Below are positions 39,280 to 47,437 of a stretch of DNA of 64,000 bases, piece by piece. Each line of letters begins with the position of its first letter. Positions within the stretch are counted from its first letter, which is position 1. A model generated the notes under the pieces. It saw nothing but the letters and a program-made list of their open reading frames with translations. It had not been told where the DNA came from and made no database searches. Made by a program: the position numbers and the translations under genes. This stretch comes from Candidatus Methylomirabilota bacterium. Its GTDB lineage: Bacteria > Methylomirabilota > Methylomirabilia > Rokubacteriales > CSP1-6. Location of the stretch: contig DATFYA010000214.1 in the NCBI GenBank assembly GCA_035315345.1, forward strand, positions 1-64,000, read 5' to 3'.

Positions 39280-40694
39280 GACGCACCAAGATCGTCTGCA
39301 CGATCGGCCCGGCGAGCTCCCGCCCCGAGACGCTCGACCGGCTGGTGGCCGCCGGCATGGACGTGGCGCGGCTCAACTTCTCGCACGGCACGCACGCCGA
39401 GCACGCGGAGGTGATCCAGGCCATCCGCGCGGGGGAGACGCGGTGGGGCCGGCCGGTCACGATCCTGCAGGATCTCCAGGGGCCCAAGGTACGGCTGGGT
39501 ACCTTCGTGGGTGGGCAGGCCTCGCTGGTGACCGGCGAGGAGTTCACCCTGACCGCGCGCGGCGTGAAGGGCACCGCCTCCCGCAGCTCGCTCAACCATC
39601 CGGAGTTCCTGGCCGCGCTGCGTCCCGGCGACGCGGTCTGGATGGACGACGGCATGATCCAGCTCACCGTCGACAAGGTGGAAGAGGGCGACGTGCGCTG
39701 TCGTATAGTCTCGGGCGGCGTCGTCTCCGACCACAAGGGCGTGTCGTTCCCGCGCCTGCCGGTGCCGGTGTCTTGCCTGGCCCTCAAGGACCGCGAGGAC
39801 CTGCGCTTCGGCATCGAGCACGCGGTGGACTACGTGGCGGTCTCGTTCGTGCGCTCGGCCACCGACATCCAGGAGGTGCGCAAGTTCCTCCACGATCAGG
39901 GCGCGAACATGCCGATCGTGGCGAAGCTCGAGCGCGCGGAGATCGTGGCCAACCTCCAGGGGCTGCTGCCGCTGGTCGACGCGGTGATGGTGGCGCGGGG
40001 GGACCTCGGGGTGGAGGTGCCGCTCGAGGAGGTGCCGGTCATCCAGAAGGACGTCATCCGCCAGGCGCGGCAGGCGAAGGTGCCGGTGATCGTGGCCACC
40101 CAGATGCTCGAGTCCATGGTCACGCACTCGCGGCCCACCCGGGCCGAGGTGAGCGACGTGGCCACCGCCATCTTCGACGGCGCGGACGCGATCATGCTCT
40201 CGGCCGAGACCGCGACCGGACGCTTCCCGGTCGAGACGGTGGAGATGATGGCGCGCATCGCGGAGCGCGCGGAGCGCGCCGCGCCGGTGGCGAGTGTCGC
40301 CTGGCCCCGGCCCGAGGCCTACGGCTTCCCGGAGGCGGTGGCGGAGGCGGCCTGCCAGGCCGCGCGGCGGCTCCGCGCCCGCGCCATCGTCGCCTTCACC
40401 CAGTCCGGCTTCAGCGCGCGGCTCATCTCGCAGGACCGGCCCGAGGTGCCGATCATCGCCCTGACCCCGTACTCGGAGGTGCAGCGGCGGCTCGGGCTCT
40501 TCTGGGGCGTGTCCTCGCGGCTGGTGCACAAGGTCGAGACCACCGACGAGATGATCCAGGAGGTGGAGGACACGCTGCTCGGCGACGGGACGGTGCGGAA
40601 CAACGACGTCATCGTGATCATCTCGGGCGCGCCGATGTGGGTGACGGGGACGACCAATCTGCTCAAGCTTCACCGCGTGGGCGATCGCAGGTAG
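39276..40694 (+). CDS. pyk: Pyruvate kinase
   Basis: 472-aa glycolytic enzyme (phosphoenolpyruvate + ADP to pyruvate + ATP). Begins [14 protein letters not shown] at GTG 39276, overlapping the uvrA stop; the frame runs further upstream only as uvrA shadow. [44 protein letters not shown] with the catalytic Lys, [12 protein letters not shown], and ATQMLESM are all family motifs. The C-terminal domain ends normally without the extra PEP-utiliser domain. Confidence 0.97.
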
Positions 40695-40720
40695 TATCCG
40701 GTGCGCGGCGTCCGGTCGAC

Positions 40721-40874
40721 GCGGGGCAGGGTCGGCGGGGGCGCCCTCCCCGGGACACGCTGACTCGCAACTCGTTTTGGCGATACGGTCGGGCCACGAG
40801 AAGGGCCTGGCCGGCTTCGATAGCGCGCAGAAGACACGGTCCCGGGGAGGGCGCCCCCGCCGACCCTACCCCGC
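40721..40874. repeat. 154-bp inverted-repeat element, MITE-like
   Basis: 36-bp terminal inverted repeats (40721-40756 and 40839-40874) match with a single mismatch (C40727 against A40868) around 82 bp of unique sequence. The same 8-bp string TCCGGTCG occurs 2 nt before the left arm (40711-40718) and immediately after the right arm (40875-40882), resembling a target duplication. No ORF inside. It fills most of the 236-nt gap between pyk and the crotonase gene and could also act as a cruciform or bidirectional terminator. Confidence 0.7.
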
Positions 40875-40930
40875 TCCGGTCGGTGGGCCGCGACGGGTGC
40901 ACTCGCGATTCCCACTAAGGGAGAGTCCAC

Positions 40931-41719
40931 ATGGGCTATCAGACGGTTCTGTATGAGGTGAAGGAGGGGGTCGGGAGGATCACGTTGAATCGTCCGGAGG
41001 CGTACAACGCGTTGAATCTGACGCTGGGGCGCGAGCTGTTCCAGGCCGCGCTGGAGGCGGACGAGGATCGGGCGGTGCGGTGCATCGTGATCACCGGGGC
41101 GGGGAAGGCGTTCTGCGCGGGCGGCGATGTGAAGGACTTCGCCGACAACCCGGAGCGCATCGGGATCCTCGTGAAGGAGCTGACCACCTACCTGCACGGC
41201 GCGGTGTCGAGGCTGGCGCGCACCATGAAGCCGGTGATCATGGCGGTCAACGGGATCGCGGCGGGCGGCGGGATGAGCCTCGCGCTGGCCGGGGACCTGG
41301 TGGTGGCGGCGGAGTCCACGAGGTTCACGATGGCCTATTCGAAGATCGCCGCCTCGCCCGACGGCTCGTCGTCGTACTTCCTGCCGCGCATGATCGGCCT
41401 GCGCCGGGCGCTCGAGCTGCACTACACCAATCGCGTGCTCTCCGCGCGCGAGGCGATGGAGTGGGGGCTGGTCAACCGCGTGCACCCCGACGCCGAGTTC
41501 TCGGGCGCGGTCGGCGCGCTCGCGCGCGAGCTGGCGCAGGGGCCGACCCAGGCCTTCGGCCGGGCCAAGCTCCTCTTCCACCAGTCCACCCAGGAGAGCC
41601 TCGAGACCCAGATGGAGCTGGAGGCGCAGGCCATCGCGGCGAGCGGGCACACCGAGGACTTCCGCAACGGGGTGGTGGCGTTCGCCAAGAAGCAGCCGGT
41701 GACCTTCAGCGGTCGGTGA
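40931..41719 (+). CDS. Enoyl-CoA hydratase/isomerase (crotonase family)
   Basis: 262 aa. Oxyanion-hole motifs GAGKAFCAGGDVKDF and IAAGGGMSLALAGD; the second catalytic region reads IAASPDGSSSYFLPRMIG, with Asp in place of the hydratase Glu, as in PaaG-type isomerases. ATG 40931 is preceded by GGGAGAG. The first 60 codons use GTT/TTG-rich synonymous codons unusual for this window (MGYQTVLYEVKEGVGRITLNRP), then revert to GC-rich usage. The stop overlaps the next gene (GTGA). Confidence 0.9.
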   Translation: MGYQTVLYEVKEGVGRITLNRPEAYNALNLTLGRELFQAALEADEDRAVRCIVITGAGKAFCAGGDVKDFADNPERIGILVKELTTYLHGAVSRLARTMKPVIMAVNGIAAGGGMSLALAGDLVVAAESTRFTMAYSKIAASPDGSSSYFLPRMIGLRRALELHYTNRVLSAREAMEWGLVNRVHPDAEFSGAVGALARELAQGPTQAFGRAKLLFHQSTQESLETQMELEAQAIAASGHTEDFRNGVVAFAKKQPVTFSGR

Positions 41720-42165
41720 GCCGGCTCGATCCGGCTACCCTCGGGCGCCGTCTCGACGACCTGCTGGGCACGGGTGAGCGGTTGATCCGCGGCGTGCCCG
41801 AGAGCGGGATGGACCGGGAGGCGCCGACGGGGGACGGCCGAATCCGCGACGTCGCGTTCCGACTCTTCCGCCTGGGCCAATGCTACGCCGACGGCATGGA
41901 CACGGCCCGCTTCTCGGACGACTGGCGCAGCGAGGCGGCGCCGGACGACCTGCGCGACGGGGCTTCCGTCGCGCGATACGCCGCGCTCGTGCGGGGGCGC
42001 CTGGGCGGCTGGTTCGAGGGCGCCTCGGCCCGAGAGTTCGCGCGGATCATCGGGGCGCCCGGCGGGCCGCGGTCCGGACACGAGCTGCTGGCGCAGGTGT
42101 GCGCCGACGCGGAGGCGCAGCTCGAGCGGCTCCGCGCCGGCCTCGGGCGCATCGAGATGGACTAG
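41716..42165 (+). CDS. Hypothetical protein, DinB-like helical bundle suspected
   Basis: 149 aa from GTG 41716, overlapping the crotonase stop. The pattern of amphipathic helices with RIRDVAFRLFRLGQCYADGMD is reminiscent of DinB-superfamily four-helix bundles, but the metal-binding His triad is not evident. No catalytic residues are identified. It ends 3 nt before the cyclase gene. Confidence 0.65.
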   Translation: MSRLDPATLGRRLDDLLGTGERLIRGVPESGMDREAPTGDGRIRDVAFRLFRLGQCYADGMDTARFSDDWRSEAAPDDLRDGASVARYAALVRGRLGGWFEGASAREFARIIGAPGGPRSGHELLAQVCADAEAQLERLRAGLGRIEMD

Positions 42166-42168
42166 ACG

Positions 42169-45100
42169 ATGACCGGGACCGACGCGCGATCCCCCGACGG
42201 CTCGGTGGCCTGCCCGCGCTGCCGCACCGAGAATCCGTCCAGCCACCGCTTCTGCGTCGAGTGCGGCCAGGCGCTGCCGTCGGCGTGCCCGCGCTGCGGC
42301 TTCGTGCGCGACCCCGGCGCGCGCTTCTGTGGCGGCTGCGGTCAGCCGATCGCCGCCGGGGATATGGCGGCCGCGGACCGCTCGCCGCCGCACCTGGCCG
42401 AGAAGGTCGTGGCCCAGCGCGCGGCGGGGGAGGGCGGCGAGCGCAAGCAGGTCACCGTGCTGTACGCCGACGTGAAGGGCTCGCTCGAGCTGCTGGCCCA
42501 TCGCGATCCCGAGGATGCGCGGCGACTGCTCGACCCGGTGCTGGCGCTGATGATGGACGCCGTGCACCGCTACGAGGGCACCGTGACCCAGGTGCTGGGC
42601 GACGGGGTCATGGCGATCTTCGGGGCGCCGGTGGCGCACGAGAACCACGCCATGCGCGCCGTGTACGCCGCGCTGCGGATGCACGACCGGGCCCGCCGGC
42701 TCACCGAGGACCTGGGCCGGCCTCACGGCCACGACGTGCAGCTCCGCATCGGGCTCAACTCCGGCGAGGTGGTCGTGCGCTCCGTGGGCGGCGATCTGCA
42801 CATGGACTACACCGCGGTGGGCCAGACCACCTACCTCGCCGCGCAGATGGAGCGGCTCGCGCGGCCCGGGAGCACGCTGCTGACCGCGGAGACCGCGCGG
42901 CTGGCCGAGGGCTTTCTCGAGGCGAAGCCGCTCGCGCCGGTCGCGGTGAAGGGAATCGCGGAGCCGGTGGCCGTCCGCGAGCTGATCGGCCCGGGACCGG
43001 CGCGCCACCGGCTGCAGGCCGCGACGGTGCGCGGGCTCTCCCGCTTCATCGGCCGCGAGGCGGAGCTGGGGCACCTGCGCCAGGCGCTCCAGCGCGCGCG
43101 CACCGGCGAGGGCCGGCTGGTGGCGCTGGTCGGCGAGCCCGGGGTGGGCAAGTCGCGGGTCATCCGCGAGTTCGCCGACGGGCCGTGGATGGCCGAGGCC
43201 CTCGTGCTCGAGGGCCGGCCCATCGTGTACCGGAAGACGCCGTCCTGGCTGCCGGTGGTGGACGCGCTCCGTCGCTACGTGGGGATCGAGCCCGGCGACG
43301 ACGCGCGGGCGATGCGCGAGAAGATCGCGAGCAAGACGCGGGCGCTCGACCGGGGCCTGGAGCCGGCGGTGCCGGCCCTGCTCGCGCTGGCCGATCTGGA
43401 GCCCGACGATCCGGCCTGGCGCGCGCTGGACCCGCCGCAGCGACGCCGTCGCATCCAGGAGGCGGTGGCGAGCGTGATCCTGGCGGAGACCCGGCGCCAG
43501 CCGGTGGTGCTGATCATCGAGGACCTGCAGCGCATCGACGAGGAGACGCAGACCCTGCTCGACCGGCTCGTGGAGCGGCTCTCGGGTGCCCGCCTGCTGA
43601 TGGTCGTCGCCTATCGGCCGGAGTACCACCATCACTGGGGCAGCCGCGCCGGCTACGTCCAGCTGCGGATCGATCCGTTCCCGTCCGGGACGGCTCGCGC
43701 CCTCCTGGACGGCCTGCTCGGCCCGGATCCCGCGCTGGAGCCGCTGAAGGGCGTGCTGGTCGAGCGGACCGACGGCAACCCGCTCTTCCTCGAGGAGAGC
43801 GTGCGCGCCCTCGCCGAGACGCAGGCGCTGCTCGGCGAGCCGGGAGCGCGGCGGCTCGCGCAGCCGCTGGAGGCCATCGACGTGCCGCGCAGCGTGCAGG
43901 CGGTGCTGGCCGCGCGCATCGACCGGCTCAGCGCCGAGGCGAAGCACGTGCTGCAGTCCGCTTCGGTCATCGGCAAGGACGTGCCGTATCCGGTGCTGGA
44001 GGCGATCGCCGACCTGCCCGAGGAGGCGCTGCGCGCCGGCCTCGGCCAGCTGCAGGCCGGCGAGCTGCTCCACGAGGCGAGCTTCTTTCCCGAGATCGAG
44101 TACACGTTCAAGCACGCGCTGACCCACGACGTGGCCTACGGCAGCCTGCTGCACGAGACGCGCCGGGGACTGCACGCGCGCATCGTGGCCGCCATCGAGC
44201 GGCTCTACCCGAGCCGCCTCGGCGAGCACGTGGAGCGGCTCGCCTACCACGCCCTCCGCGGCGGGCTGCGCGACCGGGCGGTGGAGTATCTCCGGCAGGC
44301 CGGGGCCCGGGCGGCCGCGCGCTCCGCCCACCGGGAGGCGGTGGGCTTCTACGAGCAGGCCCTCGAGATCCTCGAGGCCGACGGCCCCCGCGAGGACGCG
44401 ATCCCCACCGCGATCGATCTCGTCTTCGATCTGCGGGCCTCCCTGGCGCCGCTGGGGGAATTCACCCGCACGCTGGCGCACCTGCGAGCCGCCGAGGAGC
44501 GGGCCGAGGCCGCGGGCGACCTGCGACGGCTGGGCTGGATCTCCGCGTACCTCACGCAGTCCTACTACACGATCGGCCAGCAGACCGACGCGATCCGCGC
44601 GGCCCATCGGGCGCTCGAGATCGGCGAGGCGCTCGGTGACGACCCGCTGCAGATCGCGGCCAACTTCGGGCTCGGCCAGGCCCACCACGTGCTCGGCGAC
44701 CATCAGACGGCGCAGCGCCATCTCCGCCGCGCGGTGGCCGCGGTGGACGGGCCGCTCCGCCGGGAGCGCTGGGGCATGGCCGGGCTCGTGTCAGTCGCGG
44801 CGCGCATGTGGCTGGCCGCGTCGCTCGCCGACGTGGGCGAGTTCGACGAGGCCATCGCGTGCGCCCGCGACGCGCTCGCGATCGCGCAGGACGCGGATCA
44901 TCCGTGGAGCACCGCGGGCAGCCAGATGACCCTCGGCGTCGTCCTGTTGACGCGCGGCTATCTGGACGAGGCGGCGCCGATGCTCGAGCGCGGCATCGCG
45001 TTCGCGCGCGAGATGGATCTGACCGCGTGGCTCCCGATGCTGCTGTGCGCGCGCGGGATCGTGCAGTGCCGGCAGGAGCCGGGCGGCGGCGGCCTGGCGA

Positions 45101-45567
45101 TGATCGAGGAGGGAGTGCAACGCGGCACTGCGCTGAACATCCTGAGCCGTCAAGCGCAGCGCCTCACGTGGATGGCCGAGGCCTACCGGCTGGCCGGACG
45201 CGCCGACGAGGCGGTGGCCGCGGCAACCGATGCGTACCGGCTGGCCAGCGAGCAGGGAGAGCGCGGGTCCGCGGCCGGCGCCCTGCGAATGCTCGCCGCG
45301 GCGACCGCTGACGCGAAGAGCTACGAGGCTGCGCTCGACGCCGCCCGGGCGCTCGGCCTGCGCCCGGTCGAGGCGCTGTGCCACCTCGGGCGGGCCATCC
45401 TCGCGGAGAGCGCCCGTGACGCGGTGCCGGCCCGGGAGCACGCCGCTCGCGCGCTCGAGATGCTGCGCGCGATGGACATGCGGTACTGGCTGCCTCGCGC
45501 GGAGTCACTGGCGGTGACGGCCGCCGACCGCGCTCAGTCCGGCTCGCGAGCCAGCCGGAACCCGTAG
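42169..45567 (+). CDS. Zinc-ribbon adenylate/guanylate cyclase-AAA ATPase-TPR protein
   Basis: 1132 aa, multi-domain. Two zinc ribbons at residues about 15-60 (CPRCRTENPSSHRFCVECG; CPRCGFVRDPGARFCGGCG), a class III cyclase domain at about 90-270 (VTVLYADVKGS and LGDGVMAIFGAPVAHENH carry the two metal Asp), an AAA/NB-ARC-like ATPase with P-loop VGEPGVGKS near residue 322 and VVLIIEDLQRID, then TPR-like helices to the end. This architecture is common in GC-rich soil bacteria; cyclase activity and output are unknown. The 3' end overlaps the convergent SUMF1 gene by 34 nt. Confidence 0.9.
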   Translation: MTGTDARSPDGSVACPRCRTENPSSHRFCVECGQALPSACPRCGFVRDPGARFCGGCGQPIAAGDMAAADRSPPHLAEKVVAQRAAGEGGERKQVTVLYADVKGSLELLAHRDPEDARRLLDPVLALMMDAVHRYEGTVTQVLGDGVMAIFGAPVAHENHAMRAVYAALRMHDRARRLTEDLGRPHGHDVQLRIGLNSGEVVVRSVGGDLHMDYTAVGQTTYLAAQMERLARPGSTLLTAETARLAEGFLEAKPLAPVAVKGIAEPVAVRELIGPGPARHRLQAATVRGLSRFIGREAELGHLRQALQRARTGEGRLVALVGEPGVGKSRVIREFADGPWMAEALVLEGRPIVYRKTPSWLPVVDALRRYVGIEPGDDARAMREKIASKTRALDRGLEPAVPALLALADLEPDDPAWRALDPPQRRRRIQEAVASVILAETRRQPVVLIIEDLQRIDEETQTLLDRLVERLSGARLLMVVAYRPEYHHHWGSRAGYVQLRIDPFPSGTARALLDGLLGPDPALEPLKGVLVERTDGNPLFLEESVRALAETQALLGEPGARRLAQPLEAIDVPRSVQAVLAARIDRLSAEAKHVLQSASVIGKDVPYPVLEAIADLPEEALRAGLGQLQAGELLHEASFFPEIEYTFKHALTHDVAYGSLLHETRRGLHARIVAAIERLYPSRLGEHVERLAYHALRGGLRDRAVEYLRQAGARAAARSAHREAVGFYEQALEILEADGPREDAIPTAIDLVFDLRASLAPLGEFTRTLAHLRAAEERAEAAGDLRRLGWISAYLTQSYYTIGQQTDAIRAAHRALEIGEALGDDPLQIAANFGLGQAHHVLGDHQTAQRHLRRAVAAVDGPLRRERWGMAGLVSVAARMWLAASLADVGEFDEAIACARDALAIAQDADHPWSTAGSQMTLGVVLLTRGYLDEAAPMLERGIAFAREMDLTAWLPMLLCARGIVQCRQEPGGGGLAMIEEGVQRGTALNILSRQAQRLTWMAEAYRLAGRADEAVAAATDAYRLASEQGERGSAAGALRMLAAATADAKSYEAALDAARALGLRPVEALCHLGRAILAESARDAVPAREHAARALEMLRAMDMRYWLPRAESLAVTAADRAQSGSRASRNP

Positions 45568-46199
45568 TCGGAGTAGCGCAGCGCCGGCGGCAGTGACGAG
45601 CGATGCGCCACCGGGCTCCACGGGTCCTGGTGCCGCCAGGCGCCGCCGCGCGAGACCCGACGCGTGCCGGTCTCGGGGCCGCGTGGATTGTGGGTGGGGG
45701 AGCGCGCGTAGTAGGTCTCGTCCTCCCAGTCCAGACACCACTCGTGACACACGCCCGAAAGGGCCACCAGGCCGAGCGGGTTGGCCGGCGTGTCGACGGG
45801 GCGCGGTGGCCGGTCGAAGCGCGCCGCGGGCGGTCGCTCGTCGCCCCAGGGGAAGCGCGCGTCGTCGCGCCCGCCGCGCGCGGCCATCTCCCACTCCGCC
45901 TCGCTCGGCAGCCGGTAGTGGCGGCCGTCGCGACGCGAGAGCCACTCGCCAAAGCGGGTGGCCTCGAGCCAGCTCACGCCGACCACCGGCTGTTCCGGAT
46001 CGCGCAAGCGCGCGTCTGTCCACCACGCGGGCGGCATGGCCTGACCGGCGTCGACCGCCGCCGCGTACTCGCGATTGGTCACCGGCGACCGCGCGATCGC
46101 GAAGGCATCGACCCACACGCGGTGTCGCGGGCGCTCACCCGGGTGTCCCGCGTCCCACCCCATCCAGAACCAGCCCGCGGCGATCTCCACGAACTCCAC
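45534..46199 (-). CDS. SUMF1/FGE-like domain protein
   Basis: 221 aa from GTG 46199 (an ATG at 46226 is in frame and would overlap the divergent start). Formylglycine-generating-enzyme fold: GWFWMGWDAGHPGERPRH, PVVGVSWLEATRFGEWLSRR, RLPSEAEWEMAARGG, WCLDWEDETYY, RRVSRGGAW and YSDYGFRLA. The catalytic Cys pair of true FGE (after the RGGSF position) is missing; that stretch reads RHQDPWSPVAHRS, so sulfatase activation is unlikely. Function unknown. Confidence 0.85.
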   Translation of the reverse strand: MEFVEIAAGWFWMGWDAGHPGERPRHRVWVDAFAIARSPVTNREYAAAVDAGQAMPPAWWTDARLRDPEQPVVGVSWLEATRFGEWLSRRDGRHYRLPSEAEWEMAARGGRDDARFPWGDERPPAARFDRPPRPVDTPANPLGLVALSGVCHEWCLDWEDETYYARSPTHNPRGPETGTRRVSRGGAWRHQDPWSPVAHRSSLPPALRYSDYGFRLAREPD

Positions 46200-46206
46200 G
46201 CGGTCG

Positions 46207-46214
46207 AGTATAAT
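46207..46214. promoter_or_regulatory. Overlapping divergent -10 elements
   Basis: TATAAT on + (46209-46214) and TATACT on - (46212-46207) share TATA. They lie 10 nt from ATG 46225 (+) and 7 nt from GTG 46199 (-). A symmetric -10 of this kind can fire both ways. No convincing -35 on either side. Confidence 0.55.
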
Positions 46215-46224
46215 CGGCGCCACC

Positions 46225-47397
46225 ATGGACTTTGCGGAGCGGATGTCACGTCTGGGCACGGAATCGGCGTTCGAGGTGCTGGCGCGGGCGAAGGCCCTCG
46301 AGCGGCAGGGCAAGGAGATCATCCACCTCGAGATCGGCGAGCCGGACTTCGACACGCCGAAGCACATCCGCGAGGCGGCCAAGCGGGCGCTGGACAGCGG
46401 CGCGACCCACTATGGCCCCGCCGCCGGCCTGCCGGAGCTGCGCGAGGCCATCGTGAAGGACGTGGAGGGCACGCGCAGCATCCCGATCACTGCCGATGAG
46501 ATCGTGGTGACGCCCGGCGCGAAGCCCATCATGTACTTCGTCATCACCGCGCTCATCAACCCGGGCGACGAGGTGGTGCATCCCAATCCCGGCTTTCCCA
46601 TCTACGAATCGGTGATCAACTTCGTGGGCGGCAAGCCGGTGCCGATCCCCCTGCGCGAGGAGAGTGGCTTCGGCTTCGACCTCGACGTGCTGGAGAAGAG
46701 CGTCTCCCGCAAGACGAAGCTGATCGTCATCAACTCGCCGCAGAACCCGACCGGCGGCGTGCTGGAGCCCGATCAGCTCGGGCGCATCGCGGAGATCGCC
46801 AAGACCTACCGCATCCCTGTGCTGTCCGACGAGATCTACAAGGCCTTCCGCTACGAGGGCGAGTTCGCGTCGATCACCCGCTTTCCGGGCATGAAGGACC
46901 TGGTCATCATCCTCGACGGGTTCTCCAAGGCGTACGCCATGACCGGCTGGCGCCTCGGCTACGGGGTGATGCCGGTGGCCCTGGCCGAGCACGTGACCCG
47001 GCTCATGGTGAACTCCAACTCGTGCACCGCCTCGTTCACCCAGCACGCGGGCATCGCGGCGCTGCAGGGGGATCAGACGCCGGTGACCGAGATGGTGGCC
47101 GAGTTCAAGCGCCGCCGCGACGTGCTGGTGGCCGGCCTCAATCGGCTACCCGGCGTGTCGTGCCGGTTGCCGCGGGGGGCCTTCTACGTGTTCCCCAACG
47201 TGAAGGCGCTGAAGCGTCCTTCCGCCGAGATCGCGGAAATTCTGCTGAAGGAGGCCGGCGTCGCGGTGCTGGGCGGCTCCGCGTTCGGGCAATACGGCGA
47301 GGGGTACCTCCGGCTGTCGTACGCCAGCGCCGAGGCCAACCTCCGCAAGGCCCTCGAGCGCATGGAGCCGGTCTTCACGCGTCTCGCGGGAGGCTAG
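46225..47397 (+). CDS. Class I/II pyridoxal-phosphate aminotransferase (aspartate aminotransferase-like)
   Basis: 390 aa from ATG 46225. EIGEPDFDTPKHIREAA, THYGPAAGLPELREAI, NSPQNPTGGVL, LSDEIYKAFRYEG and the PLP-binding GFSKAYAMTGWRLGYG with Lys235 identify fold-type I, subgroup I-gamma-like aspartate or aromatic aminotransferases. Frame upstream of 46225 is not conserved and crosses the promoter. Substrate preference cannot be set from sequence alone. Confidence 0.92.
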   Translation: MDFAERMSRLGTESAFEVLARAKALERQGKEIIHLEIGEPDFDTPKHIREAAKRALDSGATHYGPAAGLPELREAIVKDVEGTRSIPITADEIVVTPGAKPIMYFVITALINPGDEVVHPNPGFPIYESVINFVGGKPVPIPLREESGFGFDLDVLEKSVSRKTKLIVINSPQNPTGGVLEPDQLGRIAEIAKTYRIPVLSDEIYKAFRYEGEFASITRFPGMKDLVIILDGFSKAYAMTGWRLGYGVMPVALAEHVTRLMVNSNSCTASFTQHAGIAALQGDQTPVTEMVAEFKRRRDVLVAGLNRLPGVSCRLPRGAFYVFPNVKALKRPSAEIAEILLKEAGVAVLGGSAFGQYGEGYLRLSYASAEANLRKALERMEPVFTRLAGG

Positions 47398-47437
47398 CCG
47401 CGCGACGGCCCGGCGCGAGCCGCGCCCAGGACCCCGG

